From Beta vulgaris subsp. vulgaris (lineage: Eukaryota > Streptophyta > Magnoliopsida > Caryophyllales > Amaranthaceae), in contig NC_079207.1 of NCBI RefSeq assembly GCF_026745355.1, positions 15,262,150-15,326,149 of the forward strand: 64,000 nt of DNA. Reading direction: 5' to 3'. Shown here in pieces: positions 44,018 to 57,200 of the stretch (position 1 is its first letter; every line of letters begins with the position of its first letter). The notes under the pieces were generated by a model. The model was not told where the DNA came from and searched no databases. It was given only the letters and a program-made list of their open reading frames with translations. Position numbers and translations under genes: made by a program.

Positions 44018-47000
44018 GCCCCTAAAAATTTGAAATTTTTTTTAAAGCTTTTTTATCCTAAATTGATGGACAATCATTTACATGTACATAAAAGTTTCAT
44101 TTCTAATATTTTTGTTCATAAATACAAGATATAGTACAAATAAATAACAATTAACATTAAGGTAAACTAATATATCCATATGAACATATTCCTTAAATGT
44201 TATAAGGACATCAGATCATCTGGAATCCCATGCACCAAACTGCAGCACCAGCCTGCAATGCAATCCAAATACTGCAATAAGGTGCAACTATAGCTGAAGT
44301 AAGCAACAAGCACTCAAGTGTTGTGCATTAAGCTAATCATACTACTGTAAATAAAGGAAAGGAAAAAGAGAAGAAAACAAGACATCCAGCAGACACTAAA
44401 ATTGAGGAATCTGCATATTCTGTTAGTTCCATACTTCTGAAAAAATTTCTCAGCCAAAATCCAAGCTGGAGTATGTAGGATGTGCTTAAACATCTGACTT
44501 TTTATCTTTTGCATCCTCTCAAGAAGTATAGTGTGATCAATTTTTAAATTCACATAATAGCAAGTCAACAAAACTAGTAAAAATGGCAGAAAATTGCTTG
44601 GAAGTGGGGACACAATATTACTATGGAATCGAAGCATGCAAGGAAGTTTGGGATGAAGGTCATAGAATATAAAGATGCACATGGACAAAATCCTGTCCAT
44701 TAAGAAGCACGCATTGACAACAGCACGCCACAGATTATATTATGACGCTAGTCTTGTGGTGCACCATATATTAATAATATTCAGATTTGTCAAAGACAAC
44801 AGCATGAACATCATCTTGTAAATTGTAACTAAGGCCAAAAGGCTTTGAGTTAAAATATTATATATATGTTAAAAACCTCCTTTTGTGAGCCAGTAAACAG
44901 GTCATATCAATGTCTACCAACTTAATTTAAAAGCAAAGTACACAACATCTCCCTCTCCTAAAAATCTATCTTAAATCAAAACATTTAGCACGACGGCCAA
45001 ATGAAATGACTATGCAAGTCGCAAGTCGCAACTCGCAAGTGCCCAACTCAAGTCCGATCTCTCAATAAGGAGGGTCGACCTCATTTATTGACATGAGAAG
45101 TGTATAATAAATTAATAGCTCGAGGAATTGACCAACAAGCTTGGACACATCATGACAAGATATTAGACAATTTAGATGAGAAAGCAGAGAACATGAATGC
45201 ATTAGTTAGACCAAATCAAACCTCTGAATTGCTCCACCATTGCCAATATCACCAGAAGCTGCAGTTAGAAGCAAAAGTTCCAAGTAGCCTTTAGTGGCAT
45301 CCTGCAAGAGTAAAGGTAGAGAAGTCAGCACAAAAAGAAAGAAAAGAAGAAAAAAAAAAGGTATAAGCAGGTAACAAATCATATCTTTTTATGAACTGAA
45401 CTAAACAATTTCTCGCTGATCAAAACTGATTTTTACATATCCAAGCTGATTTTTGCTAACTTACAGCCCAATAACCTTTGGACCAGTTTGTCCGAAAATG
45501 GAATTATCAATAGGATTAAGGTATACATAATAAGAGATAAAGCACCAAACACATCCTCCTTTTTATTGATAAGTGCAAATTCAACTTGTTTATCACATCT
45601 AAAAAGGCAATATGATTTTCGGCTTACTGCAATATAAGAGTTCGAAAATTCCATGTCAGAGCGCTCAAAAGAGAGGAAAATCAAGCTATTATCAATAACA
45701 AAACTTGGGTAGAACTGTAACTTGGACAACTCAACACAAGAAACCGAAGTTTAAGAAGCCTGGACGCAACCAAGCAACTAAGAACGCAAACCAAGCGACT
45801 ATAAAGACCACATCCATACATGAGACTACACAAAAGCTGACATTAAGTCAATACAGATATAATCCACTTCTCAGCCTCATATCCCTATTGTTCATCTTCA
45901 AGCCACATCCTTTCCATAAGAATAATATAATAAAGTTGTCACTGCATTCTACAGAAGTTTAAAAGGCAATCGTCGGGTAAAGGGAAGGTGATTCTTTTTC
46001 CCAACAAGGGATGCCTTAAATCAGAAGACGAAGTAACCAGTTAAGCCTTAATTTATCAAATATTCAAGCAAGAAACTAAAATTAATCAAGAAAACTCTAA
46101 TATGATAAAATAGAAAACTTCAAAATAAATCTCTATTCATATGTTTATCGTGGATAGCAGGCAACTGGAATTCCTATATTAAAAATCATTAGTAACATCA
46201 AAACTCCCAAATCTATAGAATATAAAATAAAACGGTGCATTTTAATCAATAAAACCTAAGAAACTAACTATATTCAAGCATAACTCACCAAACAAACACC
46301 ATGGAAGTTACATCTCAGTAAACCGCAAGAAAGGAAGCATCATGTTTACAGTAGCAAGATAGATATACTTAAGTATTAATGCTTACCTAATTAGAAGGTG
46401 ATGCAGACACAGATGAAGATCCAGCTGCAGCAGGCTTATTTTGCAATAGTTTCCAGATAATACAAACAAAATAATGTTACTAGTCCAAAGAGAACGAGGA
46501 AAGACGTTTTCTGACTATAACTGAAATACTGAAGAACTCATAACAGTAGCATTATGGTAATTGATTTACAATTGTGAACAACAGATTACCTTCTTCTCTA
46601 CATAATATGTTGGATTAGAACAAGAATTACTTTCAAAAATGAGTTAAATCAAAAACCATAACTATCTTCCATTAGTCATAATTTTAATGTGTCCACCAAA
46701 AGAAAAGGTAATTTTTGCTTACAAATCTTGATTCAGTAGTGTAGGCTAGAGAAGTTCAAAGTTTAACTTACATTCTCTCAAAAATAAAAAAAATGGCCTA
46801 TGATTTTGGCGCAACTCAAACTTAAGATGCTGACTATAAATTCAAGAACAGAGGGAGTGCAGCAGTTAGCAATGCATTTTGACAAGTCAAAATCAAATCA
46901 TAACTGATAACTAATTGATGTTGGGTAATCTTCGTCTCTCCCAAAACTAGTAGAAAATCATTTAACCGCATAAGAACTGATGAAGAACAACATAAAAGAT

Positions 47001-47100
47001 TAAATATTTATCATGAGCTAAATAAAAAACGTCAACCTTACCAAATTAAATCACCGATTTTATAGAAAAATATCAAATAATCAATCCATAGATTTGATGT
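44018..47100 (-). other. Interior of the large CACTA: probable captured introns and exon pieces
   Basis: No long ORF. Two exon-like pieces on the minus strand: around 45215-45296, after an acceptor CTCTTGCAG, reading DATKGYLELLLLTAASGD; and around 46393-46450, reading KPAAAGSSSVSASPSN and stop. Spacing and composition are intron-like. These are taken as host-gene fragments, not identified. Confidence 0.35.
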
Positions 47101-47200
47101 ACCTCGCCTGACAGAGCAAAACAAGTACCAATTAACACCAACGTTGGCTGGCAGATATTGCGGAGGTTGGCTGACGTTTTTTGTGCACGTTGTTGAGCCC

Positions 47201-47404
47201 TGAAGAAACTAATCAGTAGGAAGCCATTATTGATTATAGAAGAGAAGAAGAGAGAAATGTATTATTTAGAGAAAGAAGAATACAGAATCATAGTGTTTGT
47301 TACAAAGAAGAAAGTTAGTTATTGTCAGCCTATTTATAACAGATAAGCTAACTAACTAACATATACAATGTGTTAAGAAAATAATTTATGTGATATAACT
47401 TATA
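47201..47404 (-). repeat. 3' LTR of the nested Copia
   Basis: 204 bp, identical to 52100-52303. Confidence 0.93.
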
Positions 47405-50400
47405 GTCCCCCTTCAAGCTGGACAAGAGAAGTAAGTCCAAGCTTGACACCAAGAGTATGATGCTGATGAGAATTCAAAGCTTTTGTTAGAATATCAGCTA
47501 GTTGAGCAGTACTGGATACATGAAAGGTTTGGATAAAACCACTCTCCACTTGTTCTCTGATGTAGTGCATGTCTCTCTTGAGGTGTTTGGTCTTTTCATG
47601 GAACATAGGATTCTGAGCTAAGTGCTCTGCAGACTTATTATCACAGTACAAAGAAATAGGAAGAGCAAATCCAATCTTCAAATCCTCAAGGAGACCATGT
47701 AGCCAAACTAACTCAGAAGCTGCAGATGACATGCTTCTATACTCAGCTTGGATGACTTACTTACTGTTGTCTGTTTCTTTGTCTTCCATGATACTAAATT
47801 TGCACCAATGAACACAGCATAAGCGCTTAAGGATCTACTACTGAATTGACACCCACTCCAATCAGAATCACTATAAGCACTAATCTTCAAGTCTGAATCA
47901 GCAGAATAGAATAATCCTTGATCAAGAGTACCCTTTAGATATCTTACCACATGCATAACAGCTCTAAGATGTGGGACTCGAGGTGTGTGCATAAATTGGC
48001 TAAGATGTTGCACAGCATAAGAAAGATCTGGCCTAGTGATGCCTAGATATAGTAACCTTCCCACTAATCTCCTGTATACATCAGCATCTTCAAGTATATC
48101 ACCATCATCTATTGATAATTTCAATCCAACAGATAAAGGTGCAGGTGCAGCTATACAATCCACCATATTACAATCAGTAAGTATATCATTGATATATTTC
48201 TTTTGAGAAAGAAAAATACCTTTCACAGTTCTGGTTACTTCAATTCCTATGAAGTAGTTTAATTGCCCCAAATCTTTTATAGTGAAAGCTTTATCAAGAA
48301 CCACTTTCACTTCTTCTATTTGAGACATGGATGTGCCTGTGAGTAGCATATCATCCACATATACAAGAATAACCGAAAATTCTCCATGAGACTCCCTGGT
48401 AAATAAGGAATAATCTTGCATTGACTGTTTAAAACCAATAGATTTCAAACACTTACTCAGCTCCTTGTTCCATTGCCTTGATGCCTGTTTAAGGCCATAA
48501 AGTGACCTTTTAAGCTTACAAACTTCTCCAGCCTTGGCCTTAGTATAACTAGCAGGAGGAGTCATATAGACTTCCTCATCTAAGAAGCCATGAAGGAATG
48601 CATTATTCACATATAATTGGCATAGAGGCCAATTCTTGACAGCAGCAATAGAAATAATCACTCTTACTGTTGCAAGCTTTGCTACTGGAGAGAAGGTCTG
48701 ATTGAAATCCTGACCAGCTACCTGTTGATACCCAATAGCTACCAGCCTTGCTTTGTGTCTGTCAACAGTCCCATCTGGTTTCAATTTTGTTTTATACACC
48801 CATTTTGAACCAATAGCCTGTTTATCCTTAGGTAAAACAGTCAAATCCCATGTCTCATTATCTTCTAAAGCCTTCAATTGTTTGTTCATTGCATCAATCC
48901 AGTTGGGATCATATTTAGCTTGATTGTAATGTTTAGGTTCAGTAATTTTACAAGAGTTGACAGCAAAGGAAAGAGATTGAGAAAGAGAATCAGGTGTGGC
49001 TGTTTTATGAGGAATGTAGGTGTTAGCAAATCCCTGTAATTTGACAGTAGGAATTACAGCTCTTGTAGATTTTCTAAGGACAGAATGTGGATTTTCAGTA
49101 GTAGAAGAAGGTTGTTCAATGTGAGAAAATGAAGTAGAATGAGAAGAAGAATTAGGAAGAGAATCAGAAGAAGAGGAAGATGGAGTATTTTGTAAGATAG
49201 CAGGATCAGTAGAAGTTAACTGACCTTCATGAGTATTAGGAACATTAGGAACATATACATCATTTTCATCTTGATTACATGTATGAATAACAGGATGTGA
49301 ATTTGAAGGTATAGAATCAGTAGCAAAATCTACTAATTGCAATTTAAGATTATGAGAAGAAGTAGAAGAGTTAGCATATGGGAATGTGTTTTCAAAGAAA
49401 ATAACATCTCTAGAAACAAAAGTTTTGTGATTATCAAGATCATATAATTTGAAAGCCTTTTGACCAAAAGGATATCCAATGAATATACATCTCTTTGCTC
49501 TGGAATCAAATTTGTCCCTTCTAACATCATGATTATAAGCAAAGCACAATGAACCAAACACTCTAAGTTCTTTGTAAGAAGGACTGATACCTAACAAAGC
49601 TTCATAAGGAGTCTTCCAATTCAACAATCTTATAGGAAGCTTATTTATGATGTGAGTGGCAGTAAGGATGCAGTCTCCCCATAATTTCTTAGGCAATTGA
49701 GCATGAAACCTAAGAGCCCTAGCAACTTCTAACAAGTGCCTGTGTTTTCTTTCAACTCTAGCATTCTGTTGTGGGACATGAGGTACACTTTTCTGTTGAA
49801 TGATACCCTTGCTAGCAAACATATGAACACACTGCTCTTTGATCAATTCTGTACCATTGTCAGATCTTATCATTTTAACCTTCTTTTCATACTGTGTTTC
49901 TATCATAGCAAGAAAATCACCTATTTTCTTCTGAACTTGAAGCTTGTTATGCAGTAAAAAGGTCCAAGTGACTCTACTGAAGTCATCAAGAATTGTAAGG
50001 AAATATGAAGCTCCATTCAAAGCCATGATTCTATATGGCCCCCACAAATCTATATGTATCAATTCAAAACTTTCAGAAGCTCTATTGCTACTAATAGAGA
50101 ATGGTAATTTGTGAAATTTTGCAGGCAAACAAATTCTACAATTGTATTCAGCAATCCCATCACAATTACAATCTGGTATGTGTTTCATTTTGGACAATGA
50201 AACATGTCCTAATCTGGCATGAAAGGTTGCCAAAGATACATCAGCTCTACCTTTATTCATTATACTAGTAGAACTTTTCTTAGGTAAAGACATCTCAGCA
50301 ATATTTTCTACTGCATTACAAACAGTACCATTACTTACAGCATCACCATTTTGCTTCACATTCTTCTGTAAACCAACCCTTCCTGCAGTATCAAGGTAAT

Positions 50401-51934
50401 ATAATCCATGTTGTTTATGACCAATTCCAATCACCTCATTACTAGAATGGTCCTGAAAATAACAATTCTCTTCTGTAAAGAATACTCTAACACCAGTATG
50501 TTCAATCAATTTTCCAATTGATAAAAGGTTATGCTCAAAATCCTTTACCAAGAGAACTCCAGTCAATAAGATCTTATCATTTACCAAAACATTACCAACC
50601 ACATCTACTAACCTATGTGTTCCATCAGGTAACCCCACTTTAATAGGTCTTGACAGATGAGTTTTAGTGAGTAATAAAGATTCAGCAAACACCATATGAT
50701 CACATGCACCCGAATCAATAATCCAGCTATTCTTATCATTCTTCTTGAATACAGAACAAGTTAAAGTGATAGGAGTTTTACCTGAAAAACTTGCAAAAGC
50801 TCCAGAATGTTCTGTATTCTGCTTCATTTTCATAGACTTCATCACTTCTTGACATATAGCTGATAACATGTCTGAGTTTAAAGCATCATCATGCCCAATA
50901 TCATCAAGAGGAGTTTCACCATGTTCACCAGTACTTGTTGTATGCACATTAGCAGCAATTCTAGTGCCAGGTTTGGATGATTTTATGGCATTATACCATT
51001 CAGGATAGCCAATGATTTTAAAACATTGGTCTATAGTATGTCCCTTGCCCTTACAATGATCACATTTCTTGTCAGACTTTTCTTTCTTCCAATCTCTTTT
51101 CCCATTTCCAGCATATTTCTGAAAGTTGTTGTGCTGTACACCTTGAAACATTCTTTGTGCAGCCATTGCACTACTTTCAGCAAGATGTTCAGAAACACCA
51201 GTAATTTCCTTCTGTTTTTCTATTTGTTGCACAATAGAAAAGGTCTTGTTTAAAGAAGGTAAAGGATCCATTGATAAAATGTTGGAAATAGTGGTCTCAA
51301 ATCCACTGTTTAATCCAAGTAAGAACTGAATTAACTTGTCTTCTGCTTCCAAATCACTTAATCTCTTAAGAAATGAGCAAGAACATTTGTTTAAGGCACC
51401 ACAAGTACAGATAGGCATCATCTTTAAACTCTGTAATTCATCCCAGAGTCGCTTAATTTTGCCATAATATGCCACAATTGTCATATTCTCTTGTTTAAGA
51501 GAATCAATTTCTTTCTTCAATTGAAAGATTAAAGGACCGTTTGATTGTCCAAACCTTTCGTGTAATTCTCTCCACAATTCAGTAGATGTTTCTACAAAAC
51601 CAAAATCATCAGCAAGATCTGCAGTTATAGAACTTAAAATCCAGCTCATTACCATGTAATCAGCACGTTTCCACTGTTGCTAGTTCTTATCACCTTCATC
51701 AGGCATCTCCAATACTCCATTGATGAAGCCTTATTTATTTTTAGCAATTAAAGCTCTCCTCACATTCTTACTCCAACGCATGAAATTTACTCCAGAAAAT
51801 GGAGCGGCAACTAACACTGATGTTGGATTATCGGAATTGGAAATAAACAAAGGATCAATGTTACCTGTACTTTCTGAGTTCTTGATTTGAGTATTATTTC
51901 CAGATTCCGAAGTTGAATTCGCCATTTGATTCAA
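47400..51934 (-). pseudogene. Copia Gag-Pol polyprotein, nearly intact
   Basis: One frame from the ATG at 51934 (or 51922) to about 47708, then a second frame to 47400. In order: Gag (PFSGVNFMRWSKNVRRAL; UBN2 part), a CCHC knuckle (CDHCKGKGHTIDQC), protease (WIIDSGACDHM), integrase (HARLGHVS, CNCDGIAEYNCRIC; Asp in HIDLWGP and RSDNGTE, Glu in QQNARVERKHR), RT (VYKTKLKPDG, YVDDMLLTG) and RNase H (YSDSDWSGC, LYCDNKSA). Lesions: in-frame TAA at 51731-51733 and TAG near 51677-51679 in Gag, and a loss of about 4 bases near 47740 that destroys the SSAEAEY-type RNase H motif. Everything between is open for 1315 codons. Confidence 0.92.
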
Positions 51935-52099
51935 TCAAAATAATCTCAGATTCAATCAGATTAATATCCAAGAATTGCAAGAAAATTCACAGAAAACTTT
52001 CGCAATCTTGTCAATCACAATTTTATTTCTCAAAAGTAATTGTAATCAACATGTGTTTAATTCTAACCAATCTCTTGAATGAGATCAACTCTGATACCA

Positions 52100-52303
52100 T
52101 GAAGAAACTAATCAGTAGGAAGCCATTATTGATTATAGAAGAGAAGAAGAGAGAAATGTATTATTTAGAGAAAGAAGAATACAGAATCATAGTGTTTGTT
52201 ACAAAGAAGAAAGTTAGTTATTGTCAGCCTATTTATAACAGATAAGCTAACTAACTAACATATACAATGTGTTAAGAAAATAATTTATGTGATATAACTT
52301 ATA
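52100..52303 (-). repeat. 5' LTR of the nested Copia
   Basis: 204 bp, identical to 47201-47404; next to the tRNA-Met primer site at about 52088-52099. Confidence 0.93.
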
Positions 52304-52560
52304 AGCCCACATCTGCTGTTGTGGTTCCTGTTGTTGCTGTTGCTAAGCCATCCACAACTATTGTTGAATTTATAGCAAAAAACTTCCAAAATTCTCAAAG
52401 CTAATCTTACCCTAGAAGTTTCACGATCAGAAAGGACCGAGATAGAGGAGCGAGAAAATGGCGAGAAGAATTAGTTAGGGTTGAAGAATCGAGAGATTTG
52501 AGAACAGGGAGAGAGAATGAGTAACCTTTCTGGTCTCTTAGGCAAGAGGAGAGAGATCTT
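52304..52560 (-). pseudogene. Captured host gene start: 5' UTR and Gln-rich first codons
   Basis: Read on the minus strand: a pyrimidine-rich leader with CTCTCTCCCTG and AACCCTAACTAATTC, like a plant 5' UTR, then an ATG at 52351. The frame reads Met-Ala, an in-frame TAG (52345-52343), then QQQQQEPQQQMWAQQRAQ. The frame crosses the Copia insertion site in phase and continues at 47195-47103 to a GAG/GTACAT donor. The stop at codon 3 makes it a dead copy. The parent gene is not recognised. Confidence 0.45.
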
Positions 52561-53340
52561 TCTCAACGGTGGGACCTTCAATTTTTTTATGCTTCATTTT
52601 CGAAATACTAGGGTTGGGGTTAGGATCCGATTGATTTGGGGAAGAAGGCGATGAATAAAGTCGTTGTAAGAGTGCAAATGGATTTTGACTACGATCTTGA
52701 AGAAAGGGATGGAAATCATGATGAGTTGAAACCCTAAATGTTGCACGATCGACATGGAGATGGACATGGTGCTGGAGATTATTAACGGAATGTTTCATGA
52801 GAAGGGACGCATGAAGCTTGCGACTGACATTCATCAAACTAATAGTTTGTTTGGTAGAATGGATTTGGAAGGAAAAGAAAGGAAGTGGAAGGAAATTTAT
52901 TACTTTCCAATGTTTGGTTTATTAAAAAAAATTAAGTGAAAGGAAATGGGAGAAATTGGAAGGAAATATTCTTTAATAAGATTTCACTTTCCTTTCCTCC
53001 CAAAAGCGGAGGAATTCGGAAGGAAAGAGAAAATTTATACCAAACATGAGAATTTAAGGTTTTTTTCCTTTCTCTTCCATTCTTTTCTTTTATCTTCCCT
53101 TCCTTTCTCTTCCCTTTCTTGCCTTTACTAAAAATGAACCAAACACACTGTAAGGGTTGTTGGCTGGAGGTTGAGTCTGGAAGATGAGAGAGATCGAAGT
53201 GAAGAGGGGAAGAGAGAAAAAGAGAACTAGTTTGATGGGAAGGAAGAGCGAGAGAACAGAGGTGAGCGAAACTAAAGTGGTGTGCGGGGAGTAATTAGAA
53301 TCGAGGGAAAATAATATTTTAAAAAAGGAGGAAACACAAA
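52561..53340. other. Right interior of the large CACTA
   Basis: No gene seen. Contains a MITE-like inverted repeat at about 52840-53155, with GTTTGTTTGGTAGAATGGA on the left, GAACCAAACACAC on the right, and GGAAGGAAA words on one arm against TTTCCTTCC on the other. Confidence 0.5.
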
Positions 53341-53504
53341 TGCTCCGTTTAGCTGGAGCATTTGTTAAATTTTTTTTATTAAAATATTAAAGAAAATCAT
53401 CAAATGTTACGTTTGTAAAATAACCGGAGCATTTGACAATTAGCAAAAGCACTTTTTTCCACTAGTGAGAAAGAGTTGAAAGTGAAGTAGGTTAGAGAGG
53501 TTTT

Positions 53505-53519
53505 GGGGGGGGGGGGGGG
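53505..53519. repeat. G15 homopolymer
   Basis: Fifteen G in a row within the Sirevirus leader of the envelope-like ORF. Confidence 0.9.
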
Positions 53520-53673
53520 ATAGTTAGTGGGCCGGGGAGGGTTTGTGTTTGGGCTAAGGTGTACCATGCATTACAAATTGCCTTGCATCTACTATTTTTT
53601 TAAAAAAAATTAAAAGCTTTCGGAAAGATTTTTCAGTTTTGGCAAAGCAGCATCATTAGAATTTTTTAAACCA

Positions 53674-55272
53674 CACTAGTACAAAAACGTTGATTTGCGT
53701 TGGACTCTGGACCCATATTTGCGTCGGCCTTGGGTCCGACGGCACAGGTCACGACGGAGATGACCTGAAATTGATCTGCGTCGTATGCGAAAACGACTCA
53801 GATTAGTTAGCTATTTGCGTCGCACGTTGTATACGGTGCGATGCAGATGGCTCTCTCTCCAGCCTAACACCAAGCTTCAAAGGGTAATGTGCGTCGCACA
53901 TCGCCTGGGGTGCGACGCAGATGAGTGATTTGGGTCGCACCTTGGGCTACGTGCGATGCAAATTGCAATTTTTTTTTTAATTTTTTTTTAATTAAAAAAA
54001 CTAGGAATGAGGTTGTTGCAAACTTGCAATAAAGATTTCAGTTTCTTCACAAAAAACTCGTAAATTTGTAATAATAAATTACAGAAAATAAACAAAAAGT
54101 GATAATTACATAAAAAAGAATATGTAAATTACAGAAAATCAATTAAATAAAATTACAGAAAAATAGAGAAGATTACAAAATTACTGAAAATCACAATCAT
54201 AAAAGAAATAATTTCATAGCAACTACAGTCGAAATTTGAGATGGTGTTGCAAATCCAGATCTTCACCTGAAACGCAACTACAGTCGAGAAGAACCAGATC
54301 TGAAAACGAGAAAAGATTAATAATAAAAATTCAACCTTGGTGCAAAGGACAAAAGATTAAGAATCAAAATCAAAGTTCATGAATGAATTTCGAGGTAGAT
54401 TGCCGGAATACCTTCATCGGACTAGGAAAATACCATCCTTTTACTGAAAATTTCAGATCTAAAAACGAGAAAAAATGAGCAAAAATAATCAGATATAAAT
54501 GCCGTAAAAATAAACAAAAATAATCAGATATATAAAAAATGAAATGATATTAAAACAGATAATAAAACTCAATTCCATAGAACTTAGATTTGAATTGAAA
54601 TCCATGAATCACATGCAAAACACGAAATGAAACGGTTAAACGAAGAAAAATAAAGAAAAAGAAAGAATACATGATCGATTTCCTTTGATATTATTTGCAT
54701 TGTCGGTGAGCAGCAAAGGGGGAGGAATCTGACTCGTTTGTTTGCTGAAAGTCGGTGTCGTCATTGGCTGAAAGTCGCCGGAAAATGAAACGATTAGACC
54801 TTCGATGCTGAACTCATAATAGAGGGAGGGTTGAGGGTGGGAGGGAGGGAGAATTTAGGTTGGAGGTGAAGCGCCACATAGAGTGAGAGAAAATGAGAAT
54901 TTGAGAGGTGAGAGAGGCGCATAGAATGAGAGAGAGTGAGAGAGAATGAGAATTTGAGAGGTGATTGGGCCGCAATCTGCGTCGGATGGGCCACGAGGTC
55001 CGACGCAATTTGCTCTTTTGCAACGCACTGAAATACGATGCGACGCGGATAGTGAAATTCATTTGCGTCGTATGGGCCACGTGGTCCGACGCACGTTGAG
55101 CTTTTGCAACGCACCTTTGGTCGATGCGACGCAGATAGCTCATCCTGGTGCTCATTTACACATGATGTGTGTCGCACTCTCCTTCATGTGCGACGCAAAT
55201 AACACTTTTGCGTTGTTTTGCTTTACATCCGACGCACTTCGGGCGACGCAAATCGTCGTTTTTCTACTAGTG
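53674..55272. mobile_element. Non-autonomous CACTA with GCGTCGGA subterminal words
   Basis: Ends CACTAGTACAAAAACG and, inverted, CACTAGTAGAAAAACG, with the 3-bp duplication CCA on both sides (53671-53673 and 55273-55275). GCGTCG-type words (TTGCGTCG, GTGCGACGCA) are repeated in both orientations in the outer 280 bp at each side. The interior is AT-rich, with a CT-rich leader on the minus strand near 54830-54950. No transposase. Confidence 0.9.
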
Positions 55273-55463
55273 CCAATTGTGACACATATGTGATTTTTCT
55301 CGAACATCATGAAGCAACTTAGGTGTAGATTATCAGGACAGAATCCATAGCATTTTTACGAGTCTTGACTTATGATAGAAATAGTTTCTGACTTAGTTTA
55401 GGTATATTCTTTTGAGCTCATTTAAACTTGTGAAGGTAGGTCAATAAAACATATAATTCAACT

Positions 55464-57200
55464 AAGTACTAGAAATCAATCCCAATGCTACTCTAAGTTT
55501 TTCAAATCGTTCACGAGCAAGAGGTTTTGGTGAAAATATCAGCTATTTGGTCCTCAGTACAAATAAAATCAAGGGCTATGTTACCTATTTCGACATTATC
55601 ACGTAGAAAATCATATCTGATTTATATGCTTAGTACATGAATGCTGAACAGGATTCTTTGAGATGTTAATTGCACTTGTATTGTCACACACGATGGGTAC
55701 ATTATCAATCATAACTCCGAAATCTCGAAGTTGTTGTCTTACCCACAATACTTGTGCACAACATGATGCGGCTGCAACGTATTCAGCTTATGCAGTGGAG
55801 AGAGCCACATAATTTTGTTTCTTGGAGGCCCACGATATCAAACATGGACCTAAAAAGGTGACTGTTCCAGAGGTACTATTCCTCTCTACCAAAAATCCTG
55901 CATAATCTGCATCAGAAAAACCAATCAAGTCAAAATTTCCTCCTTTAGGATACCATAGATAAAAGTTATTAGTGCCTCTTAAATATCTCAGTATTCGTTT
56001 GACATCTTTGAAGTGTGATTCTTTTGGACAAGACTGAAATCTGGCACAGAGGCATACACTGTGCAGAATATCTGGCCGACTTGAAGTTAACTAGAGAAGA
56101 GAGCCTATCATACCTCTGTAGATTGTTTCATCTACTTTCTTACCATTTTCGTCCAGATCTAACTTAATTGCAGTAGGTATAGGTGTAGGATAAATTTTTG
56201 AGTCCTCCATACCATACTTTTTCAATACCTCTTCACATATTTATGTTGATGTATCATTATTCCATTCTCAAGTTGTTTGATTTGTAGACCTAGGAAGAAA
56301 CTTAATTCCCCCATCACAGACATTCCAAATTAACTTTTCATTAGTTCAACAAAATAATGACATAATAATTCTGTGGTAGCTCCAAAGATAATATCATCCA
56401 CATAAATTTGTACAACCAACAATTCTTTCTCCTTACTTTTTAAGAATAGTGTTCTATCTACTAAACCTCGTTTAAATCCATTTTCCATTAAAAATATAGA
56501 CAAGCGTTCATACCAAGCTCTAGGAGCTTGCTTTAAACCATAAAGTGCTTTATCAAGTTTGAAAACATGATTAGGAAAATTTGGATCAATGAAGCCAGGA
56601 GGTTATTCAACATACATTGTTTCCTTCAAGTAGCCATTTAAGAAGGCAGTTTTGACATCCATCTGAAATAATTTAATATTTTTCAAAGCATCAAATGATA
56701 TCGAAATTCTAATAGCTTCTAAATGGGCCACAGGAGAAAATGTTTCATCATAGTCAATTCCCTCTTGCTAGTTGAATCCTTGACATAAAAGTTTAGCTTT
56801 ATTTCGAACAATCATCCCACTATCATCCAATTTGTTTCGAAAAACCACCATTTTGTTCCAATAACTGATTGAGTAGTGGGACGAGGTTCTAAGTGTATCA
56901 CTTCGTTTCTCTTAACCTGATTCAATTCATATTGCATGGCAAGAATCCAATCAGGGTCAGTTAATACAATTTTATAGTTTGTAGGTTCACTTTCAGATAA
57001 AAAAGCATTAAAAGCACAAAAGTTTGAACTCCCTTTGAAATGTCCGTGAGTATTAAGTCAGTAGGATGTGAGCCTTGATGTTTCCATTTCTTTGGAGTGA
57101 AGGTTGCGTTTGATGACACAAGTCGGCCAGATATTTTCGATTATTGGATGGCATTGGTCTTCTGCATGTTCTTCTAAGGGTTGATGTAATTTCGGGGTGT
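55464..57200 (-). pseudogene. Reverse Sirevirus Pol, RT and RNase H part
   Basis: Homologous to 7117-8622 of the forward copy, in many frames. Recognisable on the minus strand: the GTKWWF-like RT start near 56880, [15 protein letters not shown] near 56640, [15 protein letters not shown] near 56520, a YVDDIIFGATTE site near 56390, SRPDILHSVC near 56075, and the RNase H DNTSAI near 55690. Stops and shifts are frequent; no ORF above 90 codons survives here. Confidence 0.85.

Larger units (their letters stand above)
47201..52303 (-). mobile_element. Copia retrotransposon with non-canonical TA...CA LTR ends
   Basis: 5103 bp. Two 204-bp LTRs (47201-47404 and 52100-52303) are identical as read, and the duplication AGCCC flanks them (47196-47200 and 52304-52308). 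On the minus strand each LTR begins TATAAGTTATATCAC and ends GTTTCTTCA, so the ends are TA/CA instead of TG/CA. The PBS TGGTATCAGAG directly follows the 5' LTR; a PPT (TTGAAGGGGGAC) precedes the 3' LTR. Size and LTR length suggest the Ale/Retrofit side of Copia, a tentative placement. Confidence 0.92.
43802..53467. mobile_element. Large CACTA transposon with captured host sequence and a nested Copia
   Basis: Ends CACTAGTAGAAAAAA and, inverted, CACTAGTGGAAAAAA, with the 3-bp duplication AGA on both sides (43799-43801 and 53468-53470), which identifies a CACTA (En/Spm-type) element. Near the left end AAATGCTCCGG occurs many times in both orientations (43824-44017); near the right end at 53338-53431. 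No transposase is visible, so it is non-autonomous. The 9.7 kb includes a 5.1-kb Copia (47201-52303), pieces that look like exons and a 5' UTR of a host gene, and a small inverted-repeat element at 52840-53155. Confidence 0.88.

Noticed and set aside
52946..53131. Phe/Pro/Leu-rich ORF
   Set aside because: Translation of the TTTCCTTCC arm of a MITE-like inverted repeat.
54794..55293. Arg/His/Ser-rich ORFs on both strands
   Set aside because: Produced by the GCGTCG subterminal words and CT-rich leader of the CACTA at 53674-55272.
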